A stretch of DNA of 64,000 bases, from NCBI GenBank assembly GCA_012934845.2, contig WNNJ02002490.1:124001-188000 (forward strand), read 5' to 3'. This DNA is from Pomphorhynchus laevis (Eukaryota; Acanthocephala; Palaeacanthocephala; Echinorhynchida; Pomphorhynchidae). This document shows positions 35,101-46,868 of the stretch, one piece after another (positions within the stretch are counted from its first letter, which is position 1; every line of letters starts with the position of its first letter). The position numbers and the translations under genes are program-made. Below the pieces are notes generated by a model. It had not been told where the DNA came from. It saw nothing but the letters and a program-made list of their open reading frames with translations, and searched no databases.

Positions 35101-38100
35101 AGGAAGCTTGACGATATATACTTGAGGATCGAGATTGAAGTAATTGCATGATAATTAATTGTATTATAAGGTATTAATGATAACTAGTTGATTTTATAAT
35201 TAATTGTGCGAAAGAGATACCAGATAATGGTATTATAGCATTGCAAACATGTTCTTTCTTCGTTAGAAACCAAACAATTCAACAAGGGATCGAAATATCT
35301 TATTTATCCAAACAGAATAATTCGCAATAATTCAAGCTTAATGAAACACAAGTTTGCAACGATTATTTAAATGCATTTAAAAAATGCATTTAAATGATTT
35401 TTAAATGCATTGTCGTTCTTATCTAATCACATTATGTTAAAGATTTCTTTTTAAAATTATCGTATCTACAAACTATCGCACATTACGAATTTACGAGTAT
35501 CATTAGCTATTATAAGCATTTTAAATAAACGAATTAATTATTATAAGCACGTTTTCAAATATGACTTTGTTCCTTAAAGTAAACACAAAGAAAAGTTATA
35601 AGATTTCGAATAGATTAAAAAAATTTATAAACTATAATTTGTAATGAAGATTTCGCTATTTATAACTTGGCAAACCTCGTGAAATTCATCAGCTGTAAGC
35701 GTCCCATCTCCATTTTGATCGAAAATTTTGAAGGTGATATTAATAGCGTTTGGAGGGCCTAATAATAGTAAGTCAAAGCCGAACGATTAAAATGAATTTG
35801 TTTAAAAAAAATAAATTAAAATAAATTTTAAAATAAATTTGATAAATTAATAAATTAATCAAATAATATTAATAATATGAAAACATTAATAATATCAAAT
35901 AAATTAATAATATTTAATACATTTTATTTTAATAAATTTTATTAAAATAAATTTGTTTTTATTAAATTATTTTTTAATTCCAAAGTGTTGAAAACATGAG
36001 CCTATACTACAAATTCGCACTGAATATACAACTAATATAATTTAACTAATATAATAATGTTTTATGGAATAATATAATTTGTATAATTATGATAATATAT
36101 AAATTATATAAAATATTATAAATTAAAATTTAAAGTATTACATGTGAACTATAAAAAAGTGATAATTCTCAGTGCTAGATGGTGAAACTTCCTTACTACT
36201 AAGTAAATAGTTGTCATTCAAACATTAAACGTCATTCACTTGGTATAAACATTTATGCAACTTGGTCAAGTAAACATAAAACGGCAAACAGACTTGGGAG
36301 AAACTTACTATTTTGAACATCTAACTAATTGTTTGAACAGCTTGTTTGGCTGAACGTTTGAAATAAAAATCTTATTATTCATTTGGTATGAATCTTTATC
36401 CTCTCCGGCTCCCAGCAACATTACTAAACTAGATAACATTATATCACATATATATTTATATAAAATTAAATAATATTAATTTAAATAAATAATATTATTT
36501 AATAATACTATAATAATATATATTTAATATTATATTTAATAATATTATATAATAGTGATAAATATTTATCTATTTATATTTTATTTATTCACAGGAGAGA
36601 TTATTTATTCACAGGATAGTATTGCTTAAATAATTGATTTAAAATACGTATAATTAGTTAAGTGATATAAATTGATTGTTTATAATGACAATGAACTCTT
36701 TACTTTATCCTATCAAGAACGAACATACCTCTTCCGATTGCTGCTTAAATTTTACTTTTGGACTCTTCATGTATCTCAAAATCTTATCTTTACAACTGTC
36801 GTTCTTATCTAATCACATTATGTTAAAGATTTCTTTTTAAAATTATCGTATCTACAAACTATATCGCACATTACGAATTTACGAGTTATAAGCATTTTAT
36901 ACCATCTAACTGTAAACACTATATTTACTAAAGTAGCTTCATAGATTGACGTTCATTATCAAATGACTTCCGTGTAATGCAAATTAAATTTAACAGACGG
37001 TAAGTTTCGACAAAGGTATTATGTCCATAAAAACATATCTATCAAGAAATGCAAATGATGCATTTGTGTACTTACCTAAATTTAATGTTTCACACAATAT
37101 GCAATGGTTGCTGCGATTTGACGTTTGAATATGAAAGGTTAAACAATTTTATTACATTAATATGGATAATAACCAAGAACACTAAATATGTGTGAGCATT
37201 TTCTACATGCTATTCATGTAGAAAATCTCGTTGCAAGTGTTGCAATCAAATAAATACAACGAGGTTTTTCCAAAGTTCAGACATCGGATCAGTTTTTCCA
37301 AAGTTCAGACATCGCATCAGAGGATATCTATCTCAATTTCATTATTGAATTGCAGTATTAAATTCAATCGCATTACAGATTGTTCAAAAGTATAAATAAT
37401 GACGAAGCATTAAATCATATTCTGGAAAATCAGGAAAGACTCTTGTTTAATAGACTTAAACAAGAGACATTCAGGATTGGTAAATTGATGACAGATATAA
37501 ATGTGAATAGCGAGCCTGAATTAAAATTGTGCAAAATCTGATATAATTCTTTCTTGTCTTTTTTCTTATCTCACCAAATATCAACTTTCCGAGGAGAACA
37601 TATTCAGAAAATGAAATCAAGCCTAAATGTTAACATGTAGTATTTTTAATTTTGTAAAAAATGAAATACCGTGATGGTCTTTAACCGTAAAACCAATTTT
37701 ATTAACAATTTGTTTTGATTTGTCGTAAATTTCTAGCAACGACTTAATCTCTCGTTTCGGCAAGTTGCCAGATAGATTTTTACAACCTAAGCAAAAATCG
37801 CAATGACCTAGCTGTTATAATCTATGAATGGCACAAGTTAATGGGTATACAAATTTACGTTATAATTAAGATAAGATAATAGATGATATTATAAGTATAA
37901 TATGATATATTGTAATATGATATAATATGATATATATATTATATCATATTATATATGATATAATATGATAATATAATATGATATAAGTATTATATGATAT
38001 ATAATACTTGATTATAAGTAATTTCTAGCTATGATTATATGATAGAATTATATGATTATAGTAATTTCTATTTAAAAACATGAAATCGAATTTATGTTAG

Positions 38101-38649
38101 TCTTATGATGTTATGCTTTATTATTTATTTGTACCAAATTATGATAAAAAAATTGGTCAATTACATTACCAACAATGCATTTTCTCGGTAATTAAGCAAC
38201 TACAAAAGATATTATCACATTAGTTTAAAAAAGTTTGTCTGTTTGTGAATGTAAATCAAACAAGAACTTTTGAGAAATTGAAATTTTTTAAATTTTAATG
38301 TATGGAGAAGTTGCAAACAGAAATACTCAGAAAAGAATATTTCTTTTGTATATATCTAATCAAATTTCTTTTATTTATATATTTGTTTATATTTTTAAAC
38401 GTTTAATTTGCATTTCAAAAGAATACAACACGTATTTCAATTTTTTATTATGGTAAACCTTATTCCTTTAGAAGAGATATAAAATTGTATATTGCAAATT
38501 CCGATACAACAATGATTAATAATTAAATTAATACCAAATTCCGTGTTTAGAATGCATGCCAGGAAATCCCGAGGAGTCAAGTATATTTCGTTTTTATATT
38601 TTACACTAGCGAATTCCAAAAATTTGCTTAAAAGCGGATCATGTCTAAT
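32176..38649 (-). CDS. MICU2/3-like mitochondrial calcium uptake regulator (exons)
   Basis: MICU proteins are EF-hand regulators of the mitochondrial calcium uniporter, in the intermembrane space. Exons on the minus strand: 38535-38649 (FLEFASVKYKNEIYLTPRDF), 37670-37786 (NLPKREIKSLLEIYDKSKQI), 35676-35758 (first EF hand, FKIFDQNGDGTLTADEFHE), 34371-34449 (IEFDHCSISKESFTERL), about 34219-34341 (MSIHDLSGYFDIVSSLPRLK, then SALAIYTQG) and 32176-32336 (second EF hand, LFDLFDFDDNGLLQSDEL). The order and spacing follow MICU2/MICU3, where YMTPRDF also precedes the helix before the first EF hand. Junction phases fit between the first two exons and between the last two. The exon between 37670 and 35758, the N terminus and the last exon were not found. 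The 34371/34341 junction has no in-frame canonical splice that I can see. Which of MICU2 and MICU3 it is cannot be decided. Confidence 0.8.
32950..33500 (+). mobile_element. Penelope-like element, N-terminal fragment with partial repeat
   Basis: Lies in the intron between the two last MICU-like exons. The translation (SKYIPKIRYKLLPPLGRKIC, HICTHNLELIENNELSK, ERYKYRLNDD) is the same as the N-terminal part of the larger Penelope-like copy at 44000-45420. A shorter second copy of its beginning follows at about 33340-33500. Broken; the reverse transcriptase part is absent. Confidence 0.75.
33490..33790 (-). repeat. dispersed AT-rich repeat family copy, with short tandem units
   Basis: The minus-strand copy (about 33595-33790) shows GGGCCGAAACCTAATAACAT and AATTTTAATTTTACATTTTA blocks. 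Immediately left, AGAATAGCAGCTTAT is repeated about four times. It directly follows the Penelope-like fragment. Confidence 0.7.
34097..34153. repeat. perfect 26-bp inverted repeat with 5-bp loop
   Basis: GTGACAATTGACGAGATGCT plus TTTTAC is followed by ATTAA and then its exact reverse complement. It lies 66 bp downstream (in gene direction) of the MICU-like exon ending at 34219, within the next intron. Confidence 0.97.
35408..35498. repeat. 90-bp duplicate, copy 1 (other copy 36797-36886)
   Basis: Begins GTCGTTCTTATCTAATCACA and ends TTACGAATTTACGAG; the copy at 36797-36886 differs by a 2-bp insertion. Both lie between MICU-like exons. Confidence 0.93.
37262..37320. repeat. 28-bp direct repeat, 2 copies
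   Basis: TTTTTCCAAAGTTCAGACAT with CGGATCAG or CGCATCAG, twice in tandem. Confidence 0.93.
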
Positions 38650-39053
38650 CTGTGTAACAAATAGAAGACAAAATACGATTAAGTGACAAAATGATAAGTG
38701 AATGATTGAATATATTTTTATTAAAAATAAAAATCTGATTAAAAAATGCTTTAAGAAAATGTTTCTAAACTCAGTAATTAAATATATTTGCCGTAAAAAA
38801 CCTATATAAACAACAAAAAATTATTTAGATTTTCGAGACCAATCAATAACTGTATAATTGTTTACCTAATAAAGAAATAAATTAAAACGAAATTTTATAT
38901 TAAAATTTATTTGAATTATTTATAAGAATATATTTAAAAGAAAAATTCATAAATACTAACAAATTAGTGAGATATCTCTCAACAAGATAAATAAAATACA
39001 TAAATTCGTGAAAATATACGACGATAAATTATACAAATATACAATCTGACGAG

Positions 39054-42000
39054 ATGAGCGACGACCTCAATCTGGAGCGAGACGGTCTGAGATCATGCAC
39101 CAGTCACCCGATTCAGAATCAGTCTGCCAGATGTGCTGTATGCAAGGGCCTCTTTCGACTCAATAGTGCGGGATGCCTTCGTAAACACGGACCAGTTTCT
39201 AGAGGCTTACGGGGGGTCTGGTCACACGACTTTGATGTCTCGAAAGCATCATACTTACACTGAGCGTAAATTGACGGGAAAGGACTCAGCTTCATCCCAG
39301 CTCCGTCTTCCGCTTTCAACAATCGTAATTTTGGAGCAATGACTAATCAACACTCTTGTGTGCTCACCGACACTACATTACATGCTCAGAGACTTTATTG
39401 TTCATGCGGCGACATTTTGAAACGAGTGTGTCATCCAGCGTATGCACAGTGAAACAGATTCTGTGGTGTTTGAGGGCACGATAAGCTTGCCTAATGTCTT
39501 CCTTATTCAGGACGCTTTATGCAAGCAATCCGTAGAAAGCTGGACTACACTCATGTTCTTTCCAAAGTTGTGTCTGGGTTATCAAAAAAAGATTTATTTA
39601 ACGTGGCAAATGCGTGCCAGCGCACGCTTACATGACCACAACAAAACAAAAATGTAAATCATGTGTGGATAAGGTGTGAACGGAGGAGGTGTTTGAATGT
39701 GATAAAGGAGGGAGCGCGGCGGACGTCGAGAGGGAGTTGATTTCAGGCGAGTGAGGCGGCGACTAGGAAGGATCGGAGACCATAGTTGTTGGAGTAATTG
39801 GAAACCTGGAGTAAGAGAGTATGACGGGAACGCAGCGATAGCGAGGTGGGGCGAGTGTCGTCTAAGAAAGAAAGGTTGATAAACGATGGGTAGCCGACAG
39901 CGATAAGACGAAAAGTTACGAGAAGAAGGCGGAGTTTGATGCGGATGTAGATGGTGGGCCAGGAGAGTTGGGCAAGATATGTGGATATGTGGTCAAAGTG
40001 ACGGAGACGAAAGAGCACTCGAACGGCGGAGTTGATTATGCGTTGTAGTGGTAGGATGATGGATTTTGGAGAATTGGCGGAAAGGCTAAGGTAGTAATCG
40101 ATTTTGGGGAAAAGAAGCGATGAAAGAAGAGACATACAAGAACGGAAGTCGATAAGGGGGCGGATACGGCGGATGTCACGGAGAATTAAGTTAGACGAGG
40201 GAACCTTGTCACGGACGTAGGGTTTAAGGGAAAGGTGGTCATCGAAATGGAAGCCTAAGAATGTGAAATTGTGGACTATGGGGATGATCGATGAGGCAAA
40301 AGATACAGTGGGAGGAGATATGTTTGGTTTACGGGGGATGATCCACATTATTTTAGACTTGTCGGGGTTTAGAACGAGATGAAGATTGGAGAGAGGTTCG
40401 TAGATATAAGAAAGACAGTTGGAGGCAGAATTGCCGATATCGTGTATGCGGATGTGCGGGTGCATGAGATGTCGTGCATGCGATGTGCGGGTGCATAATC
40501 CCGGTGGCAGATTTAGAAATGGAAAAACAACACAAAAACATATTGCGCATCTTTTGTCTTTGATGGAGGCCCGCGACTGCTAGCTGTTTGGATATCTTGG
40601 TCGGCTCGGAAAAATATATTGAAGTTATTGATCTGGCAAATACTGGTAACTACAGTAAAGCAATGAGACAATTGACGTCTGAAGGCATTTGCGTTTCATC
40701 ATCCTCGATGAGAATGAGGTTGGTAGCTTTACGCCCAGCATATGATCCCGCAATAATGAGCAGCCACCTCGAGCATTGTCAATTACTATCAATTCTGAAG
40801 TTGTATTACGTGCTATACGTTCTTTTCCTACAGCTACTTTGCCTGGGTGCTTAAAATTACGCCCCGAACACTTTCAAGATATGCTTTCGGCTGATCATAA
40901 CTTTTACATCGCCTAACGAAACTTGTAAATTATTTGCTCGCGGGACTGGCATCGCACTCCATATCTGAATTCTTTGCCGGCGCGAATTTAATTGCTCTTA
41001 ATAAACTAGGCGGTGGAATCAGACCTATAGCAGTAGGAGAGACTATGGGTCGTCTCTGTGCGAAGTGTGTTGGCCAAAAATTAAAAAAGGAATTCTTCGG
41101 AGCTCTTCATTCTCATCAAGTCGATGTGGCTACTCCTAACGGCGTGGAGCGTATTGCCCACCACGTTAATCTCGTACATTAACAACAATCATGTAACTCA
41201 GATTGGGTTTGGTTAAAAGTCGACTTCAAAAAACGCTTTCAACTGTTTAAGTCGGGATCCTCTAATTCGGTCGGTCGACAATCTATTTACTGAATTTTAT
41301 GCTTGTGTCAGATGGCGTTCCGAACCGTCCTCATATTTACGTGTAGTCGGTCAGGATCCTTTGCGATCTGTGCGCGGAGTTCAGCAGGGGGGTCCATTTG
41401 GACCCTTCTTGTTTTCTCTAACAATACAAAGTATTTTATAAGAATTTGATCTGATTCCGGGTGATGATTATAATCGATGGTATTTGGACGATGGAATTAT
41501 CGGAGGTTCAATTCAGTCCATTATAAAGACATTATCTCACTGATCAAGTGCATTCAATAGTCTTAAGTTTCATGTCAATTAAGGAAAAACAGAAATAATT
41601 GATCATCACGACGCTTTTCTTTTCATACAATCTTATTTTCCCGAATGCATAATTTTAAACAAAAGTTTGAATTTTAATTTACTCGGAACTCCAATCGGAA
41701 GCGTTGAATTTTTTGCCTCTCATCTTGAATGTGCCATTCGGCCAAGATTGCTAAGAGATCTCGACTTACTATATGGACTTTGTGACCGGCGGATCATTTA
41801 TATTCTTTTGTGATATTCTGCTTCAGCCGGCGTATGTCATTTGATGCGAACAATCGATTTCTTCTATAGACTCTGCTCTTAAGCTTTTTGACAATATCGT
41901 CATTAATGTCATCAACGAATTAATTGGGACAGGACTAACTTCCCGCTTACGAATTCAAACAAATCTTCCTTTAAGTATGGGCTAACTTGGGATAAGGAGT

Positions 42001-42990
42001 TGTCAAGTTCACGCTCCTGTTGCATATGTAGCTAGACTCGCCAATGTTGCGAACACTTTGGAGATAGTGACGTCTTTATTTCACGGATTTTTCGTGCATT
42101 TAAGTCGTTACTCCGAGACTACACATCCTTGATGGGTAGTTGGGCATCAAAATAAATCAAGTTATGGGCACGAAACTAATCGATACATCAATTCCTTTAG
42201 ACGCATCACGTCTTCATGCAGCTGGTTGTGCCCACGCTAATGTCTGGTTGCAGGCTAACCCGATTAAGATTAACTCGCTGACACTGTTGCCAGCTGAATT
42301 TCGCATCTTTGATAAGATGTGGTTGGGAATACCAACTTTTATGCAGCTATACAAATGCCGCCGATGCTTTAAAGACGCAGACGTTTACAGGTTTCACGGG
42401 CTCACATGCCAGTTTGGTGGATATTTAGGTATTCGCCATAACGGAGTGCAAGATACGGTTTCTATGCAGCTGAATAAGCAGGACTACATGTAGAGCGTGA
42501 AACACTTAATCTTATCCAAGATTTAAGAGAGCGGCCAACGGACATCCTCCTCCGTGAAGATCCTCTGGAAGCTGTTGATTTCGCGGTTACAAACTCGAAG
42601 CAGTCATCATATTTGTCGAAAGCCAGCCATGAGGAATCGTATGCTGCAGAAGACTATGCTATGCGAGTCAAAGTGCAGAAATACCGTCACAAAATGGATG
42701 CAAATGGCTTTATGTTTACCCCTGCTGTTGCTAAAACGTATGTGGAATGGAACAAAGAGGGTTTAAATTTCATTCGCAAAATAACACGCTACCTTGCTAC
42801 CCGCCAAAATGTTCCTTTTTTGAAATTAGCTAAAGAATTATTTCAGCGAATATCCGTTGCCCTCATGAGAGAAAACGCCAAAGTACTCTTAAAGAACATT
42901 CCAGACACGGATTCGTGTTGGTGGGGTAGATGTAACGTCGAATGTTCCGACCAACCGCAATGCCGACATACTATGGACGAGGATGACTAG
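39054..42990 (+). mobile_element. non-LTR-like retroelement with zinc finger, RT and C-terminal region, broken
   Basis: Begins near 39054 with a zinc-finger-like CAVCKGLFRLNSAGCLRKHG. After an inserted LINE (39660-40560) come a helical N-terminal piece (YSKAMRQLTSEG, 40640), then RT motifs: NKLGGGIRPIAVGETMGRL (41010), VDVATPNGVERIAHHV (41125), VRGVQQGGPFGPFLFSL (41370) and the catalytic RWYLDDGIIGG (41480). The C-terminal part has a Cys-His cluster (CRRCFKDADVYRFHGLTC, 42360) and ends with LFQRISVALMRENAKVL (42850). The set of motifs (GG-x-RPIAVGE, QQG-x-PxGP, YLDDG, terminal QRISVA) belongs to an animal RT family that I cannot name with certainty; its C terminus resembles restriction-like endonuclease elements. 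The copy is clearly broken in several places. GC-rich compared with the flanks. Confidence 0.7.
39660..40560 (-). mobile_element. Jockey/CR1-like LINE 3' fragment, inserted
   Basis: A minus-strand frame (40465-39743, 240 codons) carries the RT thumb and C-terminal region of a Jockey- or CR1-like LINE: LHLVLNPDKSKIMWI, FTFLGFHFDDHLSLKPYV, YYLSLSANSPKSIILPLQRI and LSWPTIYIRIKLRLLL. The upstream RT core is missing, so the copy is 5'-truncated, as is usual for target-primed insertion. It lies opposite in strand to, and splits, the retroelement at 39054-42990. A 15-bp unit (GATGTGCGGGTGCAT) is doubled at its 5' side. Confidence 0.75.
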
Positions 42991-43349
42991 GCTACTTACA
43001 TGCAAGCGCGATTGGTAACCAGCTGGAGACTACTACTGCGAAAAGCTGATTTACTTTTGTTGTTTTTCTTTCTTTTTTCACAAATATAATCATTATAATT
43101 TAATCATTAAAAGCGAAATGTAAAAATTTATATTTCTATTATCAGTTATAATTTGTTAATTTTATATTAATTTTTATCAATTATATAATAAACTACGTAA
43201 TTTAATATTTGATAACCTGCTAAAAAATAATTTTTAATTAAATATTTAAAATTTATTTACAGTAATCAATTCAGCTAAGTCTACGTATTTGATATAATTA
43301 TAAAAAAATGAATAAATAAAAATAATAATGCTAAATCAATAAATCAAAA
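42991..43349. other. AT-rich, no gene seen
   Basis: Return to AT-rich background after the GC-richer retroelement. Nothing recognised. Confidence 0.5.
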
Positions 43350-43690
43350 TTTAAGAATTAGATAATAAATAATTATAAATAATTAGTATAAGAATTTATA
43401 TAATTTATATGACGTTAAAAAAATTGAAATTTAAAATAAAAGTCAATTTTATGAATTGACTAATAAATAACAGACGTTGTATCATAATAAGGATTAGAGG
43501 CATCAGGAGGAAGTGAAATGTTATAAAAGTTAGCATTTACAATTCATTAGCATTAAAGGTCATCAGGAGGAACTGTTATACTATCAGGTTTCGGCCCCTA
43601 TTCCTCGACCCAACATAGCAGCGAGGCCAAATACATGCTAATGACGTATTTTATCTGATGAAAATTGATTATATAGTATTATATAAAAAA
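43350..43690 (+). repeat. dispersed AT-rich repeat family, full-looking copy
   Basis: Contains the AT-rich lead, AAAATAAAAGTCAATTTTAT, GAATTGACTAATAAATAACA, GACGTTGTATCATAATAAGG, two GTCATCAGGAGGAA-type blocks, CTATCAGGTTTCGGCCCCTA, TTCCTCGACCCAACATAGCA and CCAAATACATGCTAATGACG. It lies beside the 3' end of the Penelope-like copy at 44000-45420, in opposite orientation. Confidence 0.8.
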
Positions 43691-43999
43691 TATAATAATA
43701 TTATATATTATTATATAATATAAATTATCGGAAAGTTTTTATCCATAAAAATTTTACGATAATGATTTTGAATTTATTATATTATTGTGTTGATTTATAC
43801 ATTTTACTATTTTCTGTTTGATGAGATTTCTATCGTAACCTAGTTTAAAATATGCACCTATTAAATTATTTAAATGATTTTGAAGAAAGTCAATATCGTC
43901 ACAAATTGTTGTAATTCTTAAAATTTCATTATTTAAGAAATTTCATTATTTCATTCATATTTTATATTATATGGTATGCATGAATGCTCATTCAAAATG

Positions 44000-45420
44000 T
44001 TTCTTGTAAATTTAAATGTCATCTTTACGATATAAATAAAAAGTAGTTTTAATTGATGTTAATTTAATGGTAACATATAGATATATACCATCTTTATCAT
44101 TAATATTGGTTTTATTAAGAATGAAACTCCCTGGATAAATTTGTTCGCTAATTGAATAAAAATTATTAGAGTTAAATACGCATATTTCATCAATGTATCG
44201 AAATATATATTTCATATCTTTATATAATTTAGATTTAGTTTTTACACAGTTATGAACAAATTCATATTCTATAAAGCTAAAAATAAGTCAGCTATAATTG
44301 GGCTCCTTTTACCACCCATAGGAACACCTTTTATTTGTCTAAAAATAGATGTCCCTACCTTTAAATAATTTTTATTTACTAAAACATTTAAGGATTCTGA
44401 TAATTCAATTTTATCCATATATTTATATTTACTTGATGGTTTAATTTTTGTTAGATATGCGTTAGAATTAATGCTGAAATAGTGTTTCATACCAGTATTA
44501 ATTTCGATTACTTTACAATATTTTTTAAAATGTGCTTTAATTTCTTTAAGTATTTTATTCATATAGACAGAAAGTGGTTTTAATGTACATTTAAACGCAC
44601 TACATAGGAACCTAGGTTTTACTGGATTTTTATGTAATTTTGGATTCCAATATAATATCGGTATAGTTTTATTATCTAATTAAACCTTTATACCCTTTTT
44701 ATCCATTATAGAACAGTGACTTGTAATATTTGTTTCTAAACTCAACTCACTAAGTTCATATGTTGGATATACATTTAAATCATTAGAATTAACCTCTTTC
44801 ATTAGTATATCATAATAAAGCTTTTTGCATATGAAGACAAAGTTATTACTAGCTTTATCAATAGTTGTTATTATATAGTTATCCTTTAATTTAGTAAGTT
44901 CTTTATACATATCTTTATTAATTTTATCTTTCCTTTTATAATTGTTTGTTATTTTCATTTTATTTTTAATTTTATCAAATATATAATCTTTCCAAATGTT
45001 TATCTTAGATATATTCGAGCTTTCACTATTAATCAACTTACCAAAGTAAGCGTGAGAGTCATTATATAACGAATTGTAAATTTTATTTTTATCGTCATCA
45101 TTTAATCTATATTTATACCTTTCTGATAGCATTTTACTTAATTCGTTGTTTTCGATTAATTCTAGATTATGAGTGCATATATGTTCATTTATTTTTTCAA
45201 AATTAAGACGTTAGCAATCGCATTCTGTTTCTATTATGTTTATAATATTATCGTTACATATTGATTTCAATTCTTTATTATAATTACAAGTTTTTGGTTC
45301 TAATGGCGGCAACAACTTATACCTTATTTTAGGAATATATTTACTTAAATCTGATTCTATTATTTCTTTACTCTTAGAATTATTTAAAAGTCTATCTATA
45401 TTTGTTATCTATACATTTAT
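44000..45420 (-). mobile_element. Penelope-like reverse transcriptase, broken
   Basis: Minus strand, from 45420 downward: the N-terminal block also found at 32950, ERYKYRLNDDDKNKIYNSLY (45120), IITTIDKASNNFVFICKKLY (44860), the finger region SSKYKYMDKIELSESLNVLV (44430), FRQIKGVPMGGKRSPIIADL (44310), the YID catalytic region FRYIDEICVFNSNNFY (44195) and PGSFILNKTNINDKDGIYL. These are the Penelope-type RT motifs in order. A GIY-YIG domain is not joined to it. The copy is broken by roughly three or four interruptions and looks old. Confidence 0.82.
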
Positions 45421-45985
45421 TAATATAGTTTATGTATAAACACAATGCATTGCAAAGAAAGGTTTTCTGTTTTCAAAATCACGATAATTTGGATTGAACC
45501 ACTAAGAATCTATTGAACTACTAAGAACTATGTATTAAACCACTTTTCGTGGCCCAAAAAATGTGTATTATATGAATGTGATATATGTGATGTGTGCAAT
45601 TTTTAATCCAATATGATTTAACTTTAATATGTAGGGAGTAATTTAAAATATAAGGTTCTATTTTCGAAGAATTTTCTTAAGCATAAAAATTTTAGAATTT
45701 AATTTGCTTAGGACAAATTCATGAGATGTTAAAGTATCACAAATCAAAAAATAAATATAATTTTTGTTAAATTTTGACTAAATAATTTTTACACGTACAT
45801 TGTACGCGACGCAAATCCGAAAGCTTAACATAAAAGACATTACATTCTAGAATCAAAAAATTACTTTATTATAAATTAAATTTTTACAAATTTAAATAAA
45901 CAATATTTGAATGAACGTTAAAAGTATTATAGAAATATTAGTATGCAAGTTAGAATAAAAATCTATATTTTGCTAAACGCTAGCA
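45421..45985. other. AT-rich, no gene seen
   Basis: Nothing recognised between two Penelope-like fragments. Confidence 0.5.
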
Positions 45986-46330
45986 AAATATAGATTATCT
46001 TTCCTTTTATAATTGTTTGTTATTTTCATTTTATTTTTAATTTTATCAAATATATAATCTTTCCAAATGTTTATCTTAGATATATTCGAGCTTTCACTAT
46101 TAATCAGCTTACTAAAGTAATCATTTAAGTTATTATATAACGAATTGTAAATTTTATTTTTGTCGTTGTTATTATTTAATCTATATTTATACCCTTTTTT
46201 ATAACTTTGTTACGATCTGTTCTCTGTCAAGTATATTCGGCTCATAGAAATTGTTAATTCGTTGTTTTCGATTAATTCTAGATTATGAGTGCATATATGT
46301 TCATTTATTTTATGTTCATTTATACTAAAT
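45986..46330 (-). mobile_element. Penelope-like fragment, further copy
   Basis: Repeats about 220 bp of the element at 44915-45130 (from ATCTTTCCTTTTATAATTGT on) and then the GATTAATTCTAGATTATGAG block found at 45155-45180. Order is slightly rearranged. Broken remnant. Confidence 0.8.
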
Positions 46331-46868
46331 TTATTGGAATATAAAATTTAAAGGAGAAATAATCAAAATAATATTTTATTCATATAAATAATCGAGACAG
46401 TTCTTGTTAAATTAAAGCCGTTGTATCAGGCTTAGAAAGCATCCTTGATCACAGTTAACTAAAGCAGCTAAAATCTACGTAACTTTAGTATTTACGTGTT
46501 TTGTTGCATTGATAACACAAGCTTAAAAATTTTAATGCTATTTTTACATATAAAATTGCTTTAAAAATATTTTCTCATTAATTACTTAAATGATAAGCGT
46601 AAATTCTTATACAAACTCTATGTCTTGTACCAAGTGAAATTGTTGTTGGAGGAACACAAGCAACCACGACAATTGATATCATTCTAGGTCTTGTTGATAA
46701 AAGTTTCGCACAATTGTTTAAAAGTGTGTAAGCGAATTTCATCTGAAAGAAATCATAAAATATCAAATCCGTTTAAGCAGAAGCATGAATTACACAACAT
46801 AAACCTTCACAACCAATCTTTTTCATAAAACAACACATGAAAAATAAACACTTCAAGTTAAAATTGAT
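46331..46868. other. 3' flank of the MSH4-like gene
   Basis: A minus-strand 62-codon frame (46578-46766) follows a TTTCTTTCAG, but two of its frames look equally protein-like and no family is recognised. Not called as a gene. Confidence 0.35.

Noticed and set aside
36715-36790. Possible MICU-like exon reading ILRYMKSPKVKFKQQSEE before GTATGT
   Set aside because: It does not match the segment missing between the neighbouring exons, and no acceptor-phase agreement was found.
38437-38534. Extension of the MICU-like frame to 38437
   Set aside because: Similarity ends exactly at a GT donor after 38535, and the next exon continues in phase.
43500-43640. Hammerhead in the dispersed family (GAAAC and CTGATGA both occur on one strand)
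   Set aside because: Order is GAAA before CTGATGA and the bases flanking stem II do not pair, so no hammerhead topology fits.
46578-46766. 62-codon minus-strand frame after TTTCTTTCAG
   Set aside because: Two frames look equally plausible, no family is recognised, and it lies beyond the MSH4-like stop.
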